Shown here: piece by piece, positions 35,682 through 42,947 of the stretch | Position numbering within the stretch: position 1 is the stretch's first letter | Layout of the letters: every line of letters starts with the position of its first letter | Source: Salibacter sp031581065 | GTDB lineage: Bacteria; Bacteroidota; Bacteroidia; Flavobacteriales_G; Salibacteraceae | Assembly (NCBI RefSeq): GCF_031581065.1 | Contig: NZ_JAVLBN010000004.1 | Location: 46,163-110,162, forward strand | Length of the DNA: 64,000 bases | Direction: 5' to 3' | Notes under the pieces: generated by a model | The model's database searches: none | The model's input: the letters and a program-made list of their open reading frames with translations, nothing else | Told to the model about the DNA's origin: nothing | Translations under genes and position numbers: made by a program

Positions 35682-36365
35682 CTACTTGCGTGCGTGAGCA
35701 ATTGTGAAAATATTTAACTCCACATTTTTTGCCTGAAGGAGTGTTTTGCCTGCTGCTTCAAGTGTTGCGCCTGTTGTCACAACATCATCAATAAGTAATA
35801 CACGTTTGCCTTCAATATCTTGCGGGCGTTCTAAATTGAATACTGATTTTACATTCAGCCAGCGGTTGAACTTCGATTTTTTTGTTTGAGAGGCGGTATC
35901 ATCAGTTTTGGTCAGAGCCACTTCATTTACCTTTGCATTGAGCGGCTCAGCGATTCCCTGGGCTATATAAGTGCATTGGTTGTAACCTCTCTTTTTGCGT
36001 TTTTTTGGATGCATGGGAATGGGTATAACCACATCTACTCCTGAAAATCTCTTTGAATTTGCGAGTTGATAACCGGCAATTTTACCAAGGTCAACACCAA
36101 CCTGAGTCCGGTCCTTGTATTTGAGCTGGTGCATCATATTTTGAATGAGCCCGCGTTTATAAAAGTATGCAAGGCAGCTCGCAGCCTCAACCGGAACCCT
36201 ACCCCAAAAGATCTTTTCAATCATATTGTAAGGGTCATCGTGAAAATGAGTAAAAGGGAGTTTGGTTTTACAGTGTAAACAAATTGTATTTTCGTGTTTT
36301 AGAAGCGGGCGTGAACAGCCTGAACACACATTAGGGTAAATAAGTGAAACAAAGTCGTCAAGCAT
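35682..36365 (-). CDS. comF: ComF family phosphoribosyltransferase-like protein
   Basis: 227 residues. The N-terminal zinc ribbon has Cys14, Cys17, Cys29 and Cys32 (VCSGCSRP, ICLHCKTK). The C-terminal type I PRTase fold has the PRPP loop VLLIDDVVTTGATLEAA. ComF is required for natural transformation in several bacteria, where it acts on incoming single-stranded DNA with helicase partners. Standing alone it does not prove competence, but it matters beside the uptake-like motif. It is divergent from the coiled-coil gene and carries a dispersed 10-mer at 35910 (ALT). Confidence 0.93.
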   Translation of the reverse strand: MLDDFVSLIYPNVCSGCSRPLLKHENTICLHCKTKLPFTHFHDDPYNMIEKIFWGRVPVEAASCLAYFYKRGLIQNMMHQLKYKDRTQVGVDLGKIAGYQLANSKRFSGVDVVIPIPMHPKKRKKRGYNQCTYIAQGIAEPLNAKVNEVALTKTDDTASQTKKSKFNRWLNVKSVFNLERPQDIEGKRVLLIDDVVTTGATLEAAGKTLLQAKNVELNIFTIAHARK

Positions 36366-36399
36366 AATGGCGATTTAAAGCATAAAGTTAATAAAAGTC

Positions 36400-37320
36400 A
36401 TGGAAAACAAAGAAGGTAACAAAGACAGTAAAAAAAACAATTCGAGTATTTCCATATTGATTACACTGTTAGTCTTTGCTCTTTTGGGAGCCGGATATTT
36501 GTTTTATTCCAACATGCAGCTCAAGGATCAACTGGCAAATTGTTCTTCGATGAAACAAGATGTACAGCAAGAGAGAGATCGTGTTGTGGGGAATCTCGAA
36601 AATATGTTGGTGAAGTACGATTCGCTGGATACGGATAATGATTCAATCAAGACTCAACTCGAGGAAGAAAAAGCAAGAGTGAAAGAACTCATTACACAGG
36701 CTAAAAACAATGAATGGACGATTTACAAGTTGCGCAAGGAAGCTTCTACACTCCGCGATATAATGAAGGGTTATGTGAAAACAATCGACTCTTTGAATAC
36801 TGAAAACATTGAGTTGAGAGCCAAAAACGCTGAAGTTTCACAGAAACTCACAGAGACTGAGAAACGAAATGAGAATCTCGAAACAGAGAAAACCGAACTC
36901 CAGGAAAAAGTGAAAATTGGTGCAAAGCTCAACGCTTTAAACATGGTTTCTTTTGCTCAGCGTAGCAACATCATGGGTACGATGAAAGAGACGAGCAGAG
37001 CGGGGCGTGCTGAAAAAATCAAAACGTGCTTCACGCTTGAGAAAAACGATATTGCCAAAGAAGGCGAACGAAATGTTTATGTTAGAATTATCAGTCCAAA
37101 CGGACAGGTGTTAGCTGAACGCACTGATGAATCAAATATGTTTGAATTCGATGATACAAAAGGGCTTTACACTGTCAAAAAGATCGTTTACTACGAAAAC
37201 CGTGAGCTCGATGTTTGCATGTTTTGGGATGTCAAAGACGAACTCGATGAAGGTATTTACACGATCGAAGCTTATGCTGATAAAATGAAAATCGGCTCTA
37301 CGACATTTGAGTTGAAATAG
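36400..37320 (+). CDS. Membrane-anchored coiled-coil protein
   Basis: 306 residues. A short charged N-terminus, one transmembrane helix (SILITLLVFALLGAGYLFY, about 24-42), then a long coiled coil (about 45-175, many Glu/Lys/Leu heptads) and a globular C-terminal domain (about 180-306; KTCFTLEKNDIAKEGERNVY, then RIISPNGQVL). The C-terminal domain has a beta-sandwich look and probably faces the periplasm. The family is frequent in Bacteroidota, but I know no function. It is monocistronic, between divergent comF and convergent folE. Confidence 0.8.
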   Translation: MENKEGNKDSKKNNSSISILITLLVFALLGAGYLFYSNMQLKDQLANCSSMKQDVQQERDRVVGNLENMLVKYDSLDTDNDSIKTQLEEEKARVKELITQAKNNEWTIYKLRKEASTLRDIMKGYVKTIDSLNTENIELRAKNAEVSQKLTETEKRNENLETEKTELQEKVKIGAKLNALNMVSFAQRSNIMGTMKETSRAGRAEKIKTCFTLEKNDIAKEGERNVYVRIISPNGQVLAERTDESNMFEFDDTKGLYTVKKIVYYENRELDVCMFWDVKDELDEGIYTIEAYADKMKIGSTTFELK

Positions 37321-37323
37321 AGT

Positions 37324-38025
37324 TTAGCTGGTATATCTCAAAAACTCATTTCTGAGAGTGTCATTCTTTTTGAAGTCACCACTAAAGTGAGATGTAACCG
37401 TTGAGCAGTTTTTATCTTCAATCCCTCTCATGCTCACGCACATGTGGTGTGCGTCAATTACGACAGCCACATCATCAGTTTTGAGAATGTTTTTGAGCGC
37501 CTCTGCAATTTGCTCGGTCAGCCTCTCTTGAACTTGAGGTCGTTTTGAATAATAACGAACTATGCGATTGATTTTTGACAAACCAATCACATGACCACTT
37601 GAAATGTAAGCCACATGTGCTTTTCCGGTAATCGGGACAAAGTGGTGTTCACAATGAGAGTTTACGGTGATGTTCTTTTCAACTAACATTTCACCGTATT
37701 TGTATTTATTTTCAAAAAGCTTGATGAGAGGCTTGTTTTCCGGGTTCAGACCTTCAAAAATCTCTTTGATATACATCTTAGCTACGCGATGAGGAGTGCC
37801 TTTGAGACTGTCGTCATTCAGGTCCATTCCCATCGTTTTCATGATCTCGGTGAAGTGGTGTTCTATTTTTTGAATTTTCTCCTCATCTGTAAGATCAAAA
37901 GCATCACTTCTCAACGGAGTTTCTTTTGACGTACTCACATGCTCGTCACCAATACTCTCAATTTCCTCTTTCTCGTGTCCGTTCTTAGTCTCCGCAGTAT
38001 TCAACAAAGTTTCTTGGAGTTTCAT
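37324..38025 (-). CDS. folE: GTP cyclohydrolase I, FolE type
   Basis: 233 residues. Zinc and active-site motifs are HCEHHFVPITGKAHVAY and DAHHMCVSMRG. The first 50 residues are an acidic extension unlike the core. It makes dihydroneopterin triphosphate from GTP, the precursor of folate and tetrahydropterins and the substrate of the PTPS enzyme encoded just upstream, with which it overlaps by 41 bp. It is the last gene of the six-gene carotenoid/pterin run, so a light-linked pterin function is possible. Confidence 0.95.
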   Translation of the reverse strand: MKLQETLLNTAETKNGHEKEEIESIGDEHVSTSKETPLRSDAFDLTDEEKIQKIEHHFTEIMKTMGMDLNDDSLKGTPHRVAKMYIKEIFEGLNPENKPLIKLFENKYKYGEMLVEKNITVNSHCEHHFVPITGKAHVAYISSGHVIGLSKINRIVRYYSKRPQVQERLTEQIAEALKNILKTDDVAVVIDAHHMCVSMRGIEDKNCSTVTSHFSGDFKKNDTLRNEFLRYTS

Positions 38026-38395
38026 AAAGTGTAACTTTTAACGCGAGCTCACTTTTGAGTTTATCGCGAAGTTTATTCCAAATCACAACAGCAATATTCT
38101 CAGCTGTTGGATTTAGATCTTTGAATTCTTTTGTATCGAGGTTGAGGTTTTTGTGGTCAAATGGCTCCTCTACCTCTTCTTTAATCAGGTTTTTCAGCTC
38201 TTTGATATCGATTACGTAACCCGTTTCTTTATCAATTTCACCTGTTACCGAAACAACCAACTCATAATTATGACCGTGATAATTGGGATTGTTGCACTTC
38301 CCAAAAACCTCTTCATTTCGGTCAGATCCCCACTCAGGGTTATGCAACCTGTGAGCTGCGTTGAAGTGAGCTTTTCTGTTTACGGTAACTTTCAC
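37985..38395 (-). CDS. 6-pyruvoyl-tetrahydropterin synthase-like protein (PTPS-II motif)
   Basis: 136 residues of the COG0720 fold: zinc His in FNAAHRLHNP and HGH, and Cys in CNNPNYHGH, that is CxxxxxHGH. From what I know of the family this longer spacing marks the tetrahydrobiopterin-type PTPS rather than QueD (CxxxHGH). The start of folE overlaps its 3' end, so FolE and this enzyme probably act in sequence on GTP. It follows idi by 4 bp. A dispersed 10-mer at 38320 reads as WGSDR. Confidence 0.85.
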   Translation of the reverse strand: MKVTVNRKAHFNAAHRLHNPEWGSDRNEEVFGKCNNPNYHGHNYELVVSVTGEIDKETGYVIDIKELKNLIKEEVEEPFDHKNLNLDTKEFKDLNPTAENIAVVIWNKLRDKLKSELALKVTLYETPRNFVEYCGD

Positions 38396-38399
38396 TGAA

Positions 38400-38966
38400 T
38401 TAAACTTTTATTTTTTCAAGATGCCTGTAAACCTTATCAATAGCCATTTTAAACCATTCAGTATAAGATTCAGGCTCTTTATTAACGTTCATCAACAAAG
38501 ATTGTTGATCAACCCATTTATAATTCTCAACCTCATCGGGGTTAATCTTTGGCGTGCCGTTGAATCTACCTAAAAATACATGATCGTATTCGTGTTCACT
38601 CAAACCTTTATCGAGTTCAGCTTTGTAAGCAAATTCAAACGCTTTTTCAATTTCACAGTCAAATCCCATTTCTTCCATTAGCCTGCGGTGAGCAGCTTCA
38701 TCATTTGTTTCTCCCTTCCTCGGGTGACTACAGCATGCATTTGTCCACAAACCTCCAGAGTGATATTTGTGCTTTGCTCTTTGATGGATGAGCATCTCTC
38801 CTTTATCGTTGAATACAAATACGGAAAATGCCCTGTGGAGAAGACCTTTTTCGTGGGCCTCCATTTTTTCCATCAATCCAATTTCTTCGTCCTTTTCATT
38901 GACGAGAATTACTCTTTCTTCACTCAAAGCTCGATATGCATTAGCGTTATGCGGGAAAAATCCCAT
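38400..38966 (-). CDS. idi: Isopentenyl-diphosphate delta-isomerase, type I
   Basis: 188 residues of the Nudix-like fold: Cys-containing GGLWTNACCSHPRKGET and the metal-binding Glu residues in HRRLMEEMGFDC and DHVFLGRF. It interconverts IPP and DMAPP, supplying isoprene units for carotenoids. The N-terminal 12 residues before EERVILVNEKDEE may not be translated, but no later ATG exists. It lies between crtB and the PTPS gene in the same transcript. Confidence 0.94.
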   Translation of the reverse strand: MGFFPHNANAYRALSEERVILVNEKDEEIGLMEKMEAHEKGLLHRAFSVFVFNDKGEMLIHQRAKHKYHSGGLWTNACCSHPRKGETNDEAAHRRLMEEMGFDCEIEKAFEFAYKAELDKGLSEHEYDHVFLGRFNGTPKINPDEVENYKWVDQQSLLMNVNKEPESYTEWFKMAIDKVYRHLEKIKV

Positions 38967-38992
38967 TGCAAAAGAAACAAATTCGCATGAAT

Positions 38993-39829
38993 TTAAAGAA
39001 GGTTGAAACTGTGCAGAACGTAAGACCTCAATAGCAGTACTATTTTTTTACTGTTTTGGATTCTAACGCGCTTGTACAGGATAGTGTTAGTTGGGGTATT
39101 TTGTATTTTCTTGAGCAACGAATAAAAATACACGTAAGCTACATATACACCAAAACTCGATGATTTAGGAAGCTTTTTAATTCCCTCAAAACCAATTTGA
39201 AAATCTTTTTTAATGTCTTCCTCTATCTCTCTCTTACACTCCTCATTGAATTCTTTCATTTCAACACCAGGGAAGTAAACTCTCCCCATTTCACAATAGT
39301 CTTCGTGTAAATCGCGCAGGAAATTGATTTTTTGAAATGCAGAGCCCAATTTCATTGCATAAGGTTTTAGCTCATCGTAAAGAGCCTTGTCATTATTGAC
39401 AAAAACCTTCAAACACATCAATCCAACCACCTCAGCTGATCCAAGGATATACTCTTCGTACTTATCTTTTGAATATTGCTTTTTGTGCAAATCCATCTCC
39501 ATACTCTTGAGGAAAGTGTCGATAAGCTCCAGGTCGATATCATAGGATCTGACCGTGTGCTGGAATGAATTGAGAATGGGGTTGAGTGAAATGCCCTCAT
39601 CAATAGCCTGATGGGTGTCAGCCTTAAATTTGACTAGCAAGTCGTTTTTGTTGTACTCATGAAAAGTATCAACGATTTCATCAGCAAAGCGAACAAATCC
39701 GTAAATTGAATAAATAGGGTCGCGAAAGTCTTTGTTCAAAAACAAGATGCCGAGTGAAAAAGAAGTACTGTACTTTTTAGTCACCATTCGCGAACTCCTA
39801 ATACTGATTTCGTCAAATAAGGCTTTCAT
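38993..39829 (-). CDS. crtB: Phytoene synthase
   Basis: 278 residues of the trans-isoprenyl diphosphate synthase fold for head-to-head condensation. Two Asp-rich motifs bind Mg-diphosphate: FVRFADEIVDTF and FLRDLHEDYCEMGRVYFP. It starts 3 bp after the crtI stop and makes phytoene from two GGPP. A dispersed 10-mer at 39545 is read as TVRS. Confidence 0.94.
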   Translation of the reverse strand: MKALFDEISIRSSRMVTKKYSTSFSLGILFLNKDFRDPIYSIYGFVRFADEIVDTFHEYNKNDLLVKFKADTHQAIDEGISLNPILNSFQHTVRSYDIDLELIDTFLKSMEMDLHKKQYSKDKYEEYILGSAEVVGLMCLKVFVNNDKALYDELKPYAMKLGSAFQKINFLRDLHEDYCEMGRVYFPGVEMKEFNEECKREIEEDIKKDFQIGFEGIKKLPKSSSFGVYVAYVYFYSLLKKIQNTPTNTILYKRVRIQNSKKIVLLLRSYVLHSFNLL

Positions 39830-39832
39830 AAT

Positions 39833-41308
39833 TTATTGTTTTAGGCTCTTAGCAACTTCTTTAGCTACAACTTGTCCCGAAATTAGCGATGGAGGAACAC
39901 CGGGCCCGGGAACTGTTAGCTGACCTGTGAAGAGCAGGTTTTTCAATTTCTTACTATGCATAGAAGGCTTCAAAATTGCAGTTTGCTTAAGGGTGTTAGC
40001 TAAACCATAAGCATTACCCTTAAAGGCGTGGTAATCGTTTTTGAAATCCTTGTGTGCATAGCTTTTTTTGTAAACAACAGACTCATCAATTTTTTGTTTT
40101 GTGAGCTTTTCTAATCTATCCATTACAATTTTGTAATAACGCTCTCTCATTTCCTCGGTATCTTCAAGGTCTGGCGCTGTTGGGATTAATATAAACAAAT
40201 TTTCTTTCCCTTTGGGAGCTACAGTTTCATCAGTTATGCTGGGAGCACACACATAAAAAAGTGGTTTTGATGGCCATTTAGGATCATCATAGATTTCCTG
40301 AGCGTGAACGGTAAAATCTTCATCAAAGAACAAGTTGTGGTGATTGAGGTTTTTTAGTTTTTTGTCAACGCCTATGTAGAAAAGCAATGAAGAAGGAGCC
40401 ATTGTTCTTTTGTCCCAATAATCTTCAGAGTAATTTCGGTATTTTTTATCGACTAATTTTTGTTCTATGTGATGGTAATCACCGGCACCAACAAACGCAT
40501 CAGCATCATAACGGTCAGAGCCTGATATAGCAGAAGTAATAGTTCCATTGTTGTATTCAAACCGATCGATCTCAACACCTGTTTCAATTTTGACACCTTG
40601 TTCCCGGGCAATTTTTTCCATCGCCTCAACTATTTTGTGCATTCCGCCTTTTGGATACCAGGTTCCAAGTTTTAAATCTGCATAATTCATTAGGCTGTAA
40701 AGAGCCGGTGTGTTTTGTGGCTTTGCTCCCAGGAAAAGCACAGGAAATTCGAGAAGCTCAATGAGTTTTGGGTTTTTGAAAAGCTTTCTGATTTCACTAC
40801 TTATGCTCTTAAATAGATCCATTTTGAATACTCCTGAGACTATTCGCCAATCAAAGAACTCAGTAAGTGATTTGCTGGGTTTGTAAACGAGGTCGTTGAT
40901 GCCTACCTGGTATTTGTATTCGGCCTGATCGAGGAATTTTTTAAGGTTCTGACCACTACCTTGTTCTATCGATTCAAATAGATCTACAAGTTCATCAAAG
41001 TTGGCGGGAATATCCACGTGATCGTTTTCGCCAAAATGAACTTTATATGCCGGGTCTAGCCTTTGGAGATCATACAAATCACTGGTTGTGTACCCGAATT
41101 TATTATAGAAATTTTCAAAGACATCAGGCATCCAGTACCAACTTGGACCCATGTCAAATGTGAAGCCTGCTGCTTTAAACTGTCGTGCACGACCACCAAC
41201 AGATTCGTTTTTTTCAAGGATGGTTACATCGTAGCCATCTTTCGCTAAGCAGGCTGCTGAGGAGAGTCCGGCAAAACCGGCTCCTATAACAATTACTTTT
41301 TTATTCAA
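39833..41308 (-). CDS. crtI: Phytoene desaturase
   Basis: 491 residues. The FAD-binding dinucleotide motif is at the N-terminus (VIVIGAGFAGLSSAACLAKD), with ESVGGRARQFKAAGFTFDMG following. The C-terminal FAD motif reads LFTGQLTVPGPGVPPSLISG, characteristic of CrtI-type desaturases, which desaturate phytoene toward lycopene. It starts 3 bp from the sigma factor stop. Two dispersed 10-mers (40513, 40945). Confidence 0.95.
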   Translation of the reverse strand: MNKKVIVIGAGFAGLSSAACLAKDGYDVTILEKNESVGGRARQFKAAGFTFDMGPSWYWMPDVFENFYNKFGYTTSDLYDLQRLDPAYKVHFGENDHVDIPANFDELVDLFESIEQGSGQNLKKFLDQAEYKYQVGINDLVYKPSKSLTEFFDWRIVSGVFKMDLFKSISSEIRKLFKNPKLIELLEFPVLFLGAKPQNTPALYSLMNYADLKLGTWYPKGGMHKIVEAMEKIAREQGVKIETGVEIDRFEYNNGTITSAISGSDRYDADAFVGAGDYHHIEQKLVDKKYRNYSEDYWDKRTMAPSSLLFYIGVDKKLKNLNHHNLFFDEDFTVHAQEIYDDPKWPSKPLFYVCAPSITDETVAPKGKENLFILIPTAPDLEDTEEMRERYYKIVMDRLEKLTKQKIDESVVYKKSYAHKDFKNDYHAFKGNAYGLANTLKQTAILKPSMHSKKLKNLLFTGQLTVPGPGVPPSLISGQVVAKEVAKSLKQ

Positions 41309-41311
41309 TGC

Positions 41312-41815
41312 TTATCGGTAATCTTTTAGTACTTCCATTAATTTTTTTCTGGCTAAAAAGATACGACTTTTTACAGTTCCTATTGGTAAACCGAGCTCAT
41401 CAGCTATTTCTTTGTACTTGTAACCGAGGTAATGCATTTCAAAAGGAACGCGGTACTCATCTTCAAGAGCACTTACCTTCTTTCTGATTTCCTTGTATGC
41501 GTAAGTTGTTTCAGGAGCATTTTTATCACTTTTAGGTGCTGCGTTTAAGTAATAAAGATCTTCTGTTTTGTCAATAATCGTGTTGGCTTTGACAGCTCTT
41601 CTGTAGTTGTTGATAAAAGTGTTTTTCATTATGGTATATGCCCAGGCCTTGAGATTCGTTCTCTCTTTGAACTTGTCTTTGTAGGCAATAGCTTTTACCA
41701 TTGTTTCCTGAAGTAGGTCGTTGGCATCTTCTTGATTTGAAGTTAGTTGAAGAGCAAAATAGTTCAGTGGCCTCCTTAGTGATAGGAGTTCTTTATTGAA
41801 ATTGTACTTAGCCAT
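41312..41815 (-). CDS. RNA polymerase sigma factor, ECF type
   Basis: 167 residues. Region 2 is QEDANDLLQETMVKAIAYKD plus NLKAWAYTIMKNTFINNYRR; region 4 is EDEYRVPFEMHYLGYKYKEI plus IADELGLPIGTVKSRIFLAR. There is no anti-sigma gene next to it. As the first gene of the carotenoid operon behind a CarH-like controlled promoter, it could spread the light signal to other genes. That is inference; ECF genes in front of crt genes are seen in other Bacteroidota. Confidence 0.92.
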   Translation of the reverse strand: MAKYNFNKELLSLRRPLNYFALQLTSNQEDANDLLQETMVKAIAYKDKFKERTNLKAWAYTIMKNTFINNYRRAVKANTIIDKTEDLYYLNAAPKSDKNAPETTYAYKEIRKKVSALEDEYRVPFEMHYLGYKYKEIADELGLPIGTVKSRIFLARKKLMEVLKDYR

Positions 41816-41822
41816 AATCTAT

Positions 41823-41854
41823 GTGTTTAATAATTTTTTCAAAAGTTTAAACAA
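41823..41854. promoter_or_regulatory. Candidate CarH-like operator, copy overlapping the crt -7 box
   Basis: GTGTTTAA-N16-TTAAACAA, one mismatch from the arms seen at the merR/uvrC gap. The right arm (41847-41854) overlaps the -7 box on the minus strand, so a bound repressor would block the crt promoter. Confidence 0.5.
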
Positions 41855-41859
41855 ATCTA
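41852..41859 (-). promoter_or_regulatory. -7 box (TAGATTTG) of the carotenoid operon promoter
   Basis: Exact TAnnTTTG match on the minus strand, with transcription predicted to start about 30 bp before the sigma factor ATG. The palindrome GTTTAAAC (41845-41852) abuts it. No distinct -33 box, as often in regulated promoters. Confidence 0.6.
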
Positions 41860-41886
41860 GGGAAAATTATTTGTTATTACATGCTT

Positions 41887-41918
41887 TTGTTTAATTAAAA
41901 ACAAAAAAGGTTGAACAA
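41887..41918. promoter_or_regulatory. Candidate CarH-like operator, upstream copy at crt
   Basis: TTGTTTAA-N16-TTGAACAA, one mismatch in the right arm, about 30 bp upstream of the -7 box. A shorter imperfect palindrome at 41886-41905 overlaps it. Confidence 0.5.
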
Positions 41919-41972
41919 AAATAATAATAACACTCATAACCTTTAATTATGGTGAGCTGCCAAAGCAATAAT

Positions 41973-42947
41973 TTACTTGATTAATTCGAGGAGCTTATCA
42001 ATTGAATTGAGTATTGTGAGGTTGGCCGGGATCTCAGTTTTTTCAAGCATTTCGGGGCGAGTACCAAGCCATATTTTTTTAGTTGAAAAGTCTTTGTGAA
42101 GACGCTCAATATATGAGCCGGCATCTTTTGGTTGAATACTAGTCACAAAAAAAGTGAGTAAAATATCAGGATTTGTAATTTTTCCAACTTGAAGTAAATC
42201 CTGATAAGGAACGTTTTGGCCTAAATAGTATGTTTTGTAGCCTTCTTTGCGAATGAAATACTGGGCAACAAGAAGTCCGAGCTCATGAAGTTCATCTTCA
42301 GGGAGGAAAAGCATGACTTTCTCTACTTTGTCAGGTTTTGTGGGGAGTCTGTCTATTTCAACGATAACCTTTTGCCTGATGAGGCTAGAGATAAAATGCT
42401 CTTGAGCGGGGTTTATTTCATTGATTCCCCACATAATACCAACCTTTTCTAAAAATGGATAAATGATTTTAGAAAGTGTTTGGTGAAAACCGATCTCGGT
42501 CAGAGCCGAGATATAGATATTGTTAAATCTCGACTCATCGAGCTCGATCATTGAAACAGTTAAGCCATTCACTCTGTGCTCGTTTGCCAAATTTTGAGCC
42601 TGTGACTCTTCAACTAAATGCTTTTCGATTTCGCGGTTCAGCTCGTCTTTAGTCATGTGGCTGATACGGGATATTTTAAATCCCAAACCCACTAAAATCG
42701 ACACATTTAAGATGAACTTTAGTTGATCATCATCGTAAAATCTGATATTTGTATCGGTGCGTTGAGGTTCCAGTAAACCGTATCGCTTCTCCCATATTCG
42801 AATGGTGTGAGCCTTTACGCCTGATAATTTTTCCAGATCTTTGATTGAGTAACGTGACAAAACGTATAGTTTAGGTTGTTTAAAATTTGAGGGCACAAAC
42901 TTAAACAACGGTATTGATTGGAAATGGTTCTGACCAAAATAAAACAT
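41973..42947 (-). CDS. MerR-family regulator with B12-binding domain (CarH/LitR-like photoreceptor)
   Basis: 324 residues from the ATG at 42947, but homology seems to begin near residue 30 (SRYSIKDLEKLSGVKAHTIR). A TTG at 42860 is a plausible true start and would free the region shared with uvrC for promoters. It has a MerR HTH, then the helical domain with the light-sensing pattern W-x9-EH (Trp173, Glu183, His184) and a cobalamin-binding domain with ELHELG (His221, lower ligand) and YLGQNVPYQDL. In CarH these residues bind adenosylcobalamin and release DNA on illumination. It is directly upstream of the carotenoid operon, which it probably represses in the dark. Confidence 0.85.
   Translation of the reverse strand: MFYFGQNHFQSIPLFKFVPSNFKQPKLYVLSRYSIKDLEKLSGVKAHTIRIWEKRYGLLEPQRTDTNIRFYDDDQLKFILNVSILVGLGFKISRISHMTKDELNREIEKHLVEESQAQNLANEHRVNGLTVSMIELDESRFNNIYISALTEIGFHQTLSKIIYPFLEKVGIMWGINEINPAQEHFISSLIRQKVIVEIDRLPTKPDKVEKVMLFLPEDELHELGLLVAQYFIRKEGYKTYYLGQNVPYQDLLQVGKITNPDILLTFFVTSIQPKDAGSYIERLHKDFSTKKIWLGTRPEMLEKTEIPANLTILNSIDKLLELIK
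42876..42908. promoter_or_regulatory. Candidate CarH-like operator between the regulator and uvrC
   Basis: Perfect inverted repeat TTGTTTAA-N17-TTAAACAA. It lies in the divergent region and suggests autoregulation, possibly including control of uvrC. The same arms occur twice before the crt operon. Confidence 0.55.

Noticed and set aside
42861..42947. First 29 residues of the MerR-B12 protein as true coding sequence
   Set aside because: They do not resemble the family N-terminus, overlap the uvrC start and contain the inverted repeat and a 10-mer. A TTG start at 42860 is more likely, although I kept the longer ATG coordinates.
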